Part shown: in pieces, positions 60,798-64,000 of the stretch
Numbering within the stretch: the first letter of the stretch is position 1
How the letters are laid out: each line of letters opens with the position of its first letter
Source: Poa pratensis
Taxonomy: Eukaryota; Streptophyta; Magnoliopsida; Poales; Poaceae
Reading direction: 5' to 3'
Length of the DNA stretch: 64,000 nucleotides
NCBI GenBank assembly: GCA_947311845.1
Contig: CAMZMU010000111.1
Coordinates: forward strand, 17,161,791 to 17,225,790
Program-made: the position numbers and the translations under genes
The notes under the pieces: generated by a model
What the model was told of the DNA's origin: nothing
The model's database searches: none
What the model saw: the letters and a program-made list of their open reading frames with translations, nothing else

Positions 60798-63311
60798 CTA
60801 CTTCATAGATTGGTCAGGCTTTGCTGCTGGTAGCTGATGATCATCCTGCTGACCAGAGGACGACGAAGAGCCAACCTTCCTGAAAACTCTACCACCGAAG
60901 AGTTCCTTTCCGATCCTCCCCTTGAAAGAGAACTGCTTCTTGAAGCGGTTTCCGGAACAGCGACCCACTGCGCCTCGGGACGAGCGCGGACTGGTTTCTC
61001 TTCAGGACATGATCACTGCGAGGAGGGTCAGCGCTGCTACTCCCACCAGCAGCACCTGATGAGAAACTAGTGCTTTGGTTCCTGCAAGCGGCTTTGAGGG
61101 CCACATGCAGAGGCTCTGAGAATGAAACACATCCTTCGCTATCAGTAGCTCGTGCGCACAGTGGGCAAGGTGGATCATGGACTTCGCGCTTGGGAGTGCT
61201 TTCCTCCAGGCAGTCGTGGAAGACGTGTCGGCATGGGAGCACTGCTGCTACTGGCATGTTGGTATTTCGAACTATCCGATTTGAGCTCCATGGTGATTTC
61301 TGCCGAAGGAATCTCTCGCATAAGCTGCATTTCAGAAAACTCATTGAACTTGTCGGGGATCTTTGGGACTCAACGCTGTATGATCTGAAATGTCAATGGC
61401 CTCTCCATCATATCCAAAATCATAGCTGCTAGCGCTGCTCCATCTGAATCTTCCCTCCTTGAGCTCGTGTTCGGCCCAGGAGAAGCTCCATCTTCCGAAG
61501 TTCACTCAGTGTGTCATGGAACTTGAGCTCAGGGACTCGTCAAACTGCGTCGCCATACAGGAGAAACTTGGCTGTCGTCACTCGGCGTGGTACGCCCAGC
61601 ATTACTTAGCCTCAGGCATCCCAGAGGCTCCTGCTTCTGACACTGGATTGCGGAAGACTAGCGGGTACACTGGCGTAGACATAAAGGACCGCCTTCCCAG
61701 ATGATTGCGTTGTAGGTGTGAACCTGGACGTTTACTAGAAGATGCCAGCTGACTTGTTTCTGAGTATGGGATGCAGAACTGAAACTGCTCACAGCAGTTA
61801 AATGTCTCTGCAACATACAATAAACATAAACATCAGCACTATGATACAGAGGCACCCACCATGCTTATTAAGCATGCATACTGTCAGAGAACTAGAGGTA
61901 TTAACTAAATGAAAACAAAATGGAGCTTACCTCGCTGGAATGGTGATGATCAGAACTTTCAGGTTTTGGTCCTGGTGCCAAATAATAGAGAAACTGTTAA
62001 TTAAACATGAAGCTACCAAAGGTACACCAGCACTATAGAAACAGCTGGTCAGCTATTTTGTAATGATTGAAACAAAACACGAAAACTTTGGGTGTTGCAG
62101 GGGAAGCTGTCTCTAACGTGTAAGCACTGAATCAATGATGTCCATTTCAATGTAGATGGTTATTTTTTAACTAATTTCCAGCAGATCAATCGACAGGGTA
62201 AATAGGTTGTATGAGAACTAATACATTGGAAACTGAGTAACTAAATCTGCAAAAACCAGCTCTTCTCTAATGTGTCCCCAAAGTACATCAAGATATTTCT
62301 ACACTTTCTTATGAGCCAAGCATAATGTGATGTGCTTGCACATGAGTAATTCTTCAATGAACTTGTATTCATCCAAATGCCAGCATGTGTTGTATCATCC
62401 AAATATGGGTAAAGGGCTTACTCCTAAGTTTCATGCCGTACTCATCTCCCCTTGACATGGGAATAGACGAATAATATTCTCTGGGTTCACATTTGTTGTA
62501 AAGGCATAATTGCAAGAAATGAGTTCATCTCTCGAGGGTACATTTCATCAAGATACCGTACGCATGTGGAAGGTTAACTACCATATGAACACGCAGATGC
62601 ATCAAGCAGGATTGCAGGAACAGAGTGACAAACACGGCGTTTCATAAAGTCATGTTCCACACTAAATATTTGCAACCAAAAGCTGGGTCCATTCAGTTAT
62701 TTTCTTTCATACTATTACTACCGAAACAAGCCCATGTTACAACAAATGTGAAGCTTCGAAATGTTTTTACAATGAAGTTAGTTAGTACTATGTTAAGTTT
62801 TCAGTAAGAGTCTCTATCCATTAGGGCTTGATGCGATAAAGAATATTAACAATAGAAACATGCCATGAATCGATTCATGTCAGCATCCACTGTGTGTAAT
62901 AAGGACCAAGTATATACTCCTGGGTGTAGAGAACTCGCCAAGATCAAATCTCTGAAGAGAAGGTGTCCAGCGTGGAGCCTGAAGGCTGTCACAGACTACC
63001 AAAAATAAGACAGCGCGCAATCAGATACAGAGTGGTGGTGATTCAGGTACTGGTCACTGCCAAATGCACTTCTACTTCCTTTACTATGCGATGATTAGTG
63101 ATGAAACGTAAGGTGGATGATCATGTGGAGCATCATGAGTCCTATGAGACAATCCGTCTGATGAGTACATGCAGTCCCATCCGCGCAACGGCGGAGAGAA
63201 GCTCGAATTCATCCTCCAACGAGGCTCTGTAGGATCCATGGAACAGTCTCTGCTAGCAAGATTAGACTTTGTCCCATGTGGCCTAGCGGCCACGCAGCAA
63301 AGAGCACCCGT
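60798..63311 (-). pseudogene. RING-finger protein gene copy with many lesions
   Basis: It matches a plant RING family whose members start MGAVCCVAARPHG. The 5' exon (63311 to about 63095) reads GALCCVAARPHG and SSFSPPLRGWDCMYSS, but the expected ATG is ACG (63309-63311). Further exons are about 62923-62979 (WTPSLQRFDLGEFSTPR), 61931-61971 (PKPESSDHHHSSE) and 60798-61807. The last contains KRPGSHLQRNHLGRRSFMST, FRNPVSEAGASGMPEA, the RING region (CSLC near 61320, CRHVFHDC near 61215-61240, CPLC near 61160) and the C-terminal FKGRIGKELFGGRVFRKVGS. Reading through the last exon requires at least seven frame switches. As written it encodes no complete protein; whether that is decay or sequence error is discussed in the findings. 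Confidence 0.8.
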
Positions 63312-64000
63312 CTTGACTAATTTTCCCAATCACGTGCAAATACTACCAGCTTGTTTTATTTTTTGACAAAGCTTACTCGCAGCGTAGATAACTTGCTATA
63401 TCCAATTCAGGAGACGGAGGACATCGAACTGTGTCACCTGTGGCATTTACAAAACATGTCAGCAATGTCTGAAATAGTTATTTGCTTAGAAAGGCTATTA
63501 TGCTGATGTACAATTATCTATCATGGGTGCAAACCCAATTGCACAACCCAACTCTCATTGTACCCGCAACAAATGTCGCTCACATGCAAATCAGCAATTG
63601 TGCACCAGGCAAACATCTTATGCATAGTTCAGTTTGTATATTTCAAAGCCAACACAATTTAAGAATATCTGCAGCAACAAATAAAAAACAGTATATGTGT
63701 GACACCAACCTACTAATTCTGAAAGCAGGGGCAGACCTAAGGTTCAGCTAAACCCTCAACTCCTGAAAATAAGTGGCTAAAAGTACTTCATGTATTTAGT
63801 TCAGGGTGATAGGCACAATAGATGTACTTTGGATTTGGGGGGCACCCACGCCTCTGGACAGTCTCATAGTCCTATGGTGAATCAATCCAAGTCCGGATGA
63901 ATCTCCACTCCTCGCCAGCTCAGACGAAGGGGGAAGGAGGATAACCCCCACGAGGCTACGTGAGAAGGGTTCTGCTCATATGGCTAAAATCATCTCCGGC
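63312..64000. other. Upstream of the RING copy; no coding gene seen
   Basis: A minus-strand segment at about 63372-63437, bounded by AG and GT, could be a 5' UTR exon of the RING copy, because a GTAAGC donor follows it and an AG acceptor sits directly before the ACG at 63311. The rest has no recognisable feature. Confidence 0.35.

Noticed and set aside
60837..61432. Plus-strand open frames over the RING copy
   Set aside because: They are antisense shadows of the minus-strand RING-family sequence.

Overview
This is grass nuclear DNA, most likely from a Triticeae species (wheat, goatgrass or barley relative). Reasons: plant split genes with GT-AG introns and GC-rich first exons, several Stowaway MITEs with CTCCCTCCGT ends inside introns, and a Sirevirus-type Copia LTR family nested with non-LTR retroposons. 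The species assignment is inference. No bacterial, organellar, CRISPR, tRNA or rRNA features were seen.

Layout. 1-5.9 kb is repeat-rich intergenic DNA (duplicated AT-rich DNA, MITEs, a LINE reverse-transcriptase relic). 5.98-17.72 kb (+) is a 24-exon AAA+ ATPase gene whose introns hold MITEs and a LINE fragment. 17.7-22.2 kb is intergenic with element remnants. 22.18-24.33 kb (+) is a 10-exon plastid shikimate kinase gene. 24.8-31.8 kb holds a PIF/Harbinger-like element, two related GC-rich retroposons with clear target-site duplications, a MITE, and the remains of an unidentified minus-strand gene. 31.78-42.40 kb is a complete minus-strand Sirevirus-like LTR element with a 5-bp target-site duplication, two 2,565-bp LTRs, a broken gag and no pol. 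42.4-45.6 kb is a third retroposon split by a solo LTR. 45.6-47.2 kb holds a truncated MATH-BTB fragment followed by a LINE 3' end. 47.78-58.70 kb (-) is an intact 25-exon SEC6 exocyst gene. 60.8-63.3 kb (-) is a RING-finger gene copy with many lesions.

The genes are unrelated neighbours, not an operon or a pathway: a probably organellar AAA ATPase, the shikimate-pathway kinase, and a vesicle-tethering subunit. Exon phases were summed by hand. SEC6 (2,268 nt) and shikimate kinase (915 nt) are fully in frame. The ATPase sums to 2,945 nt and is one base short in exon 11. The RING copy needs at least seven frame corrections and has lost its expected start codon.

No clearly new biological system was found. 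The best leads are clusters of CGG-N5-CCG palindromes about 40 bp upstream of TATA boxes in two divergent LTRs, short hairpins with compensating stem changes in the GC-rich retroposons, and an unidentified coding relic interrupted by one of them.
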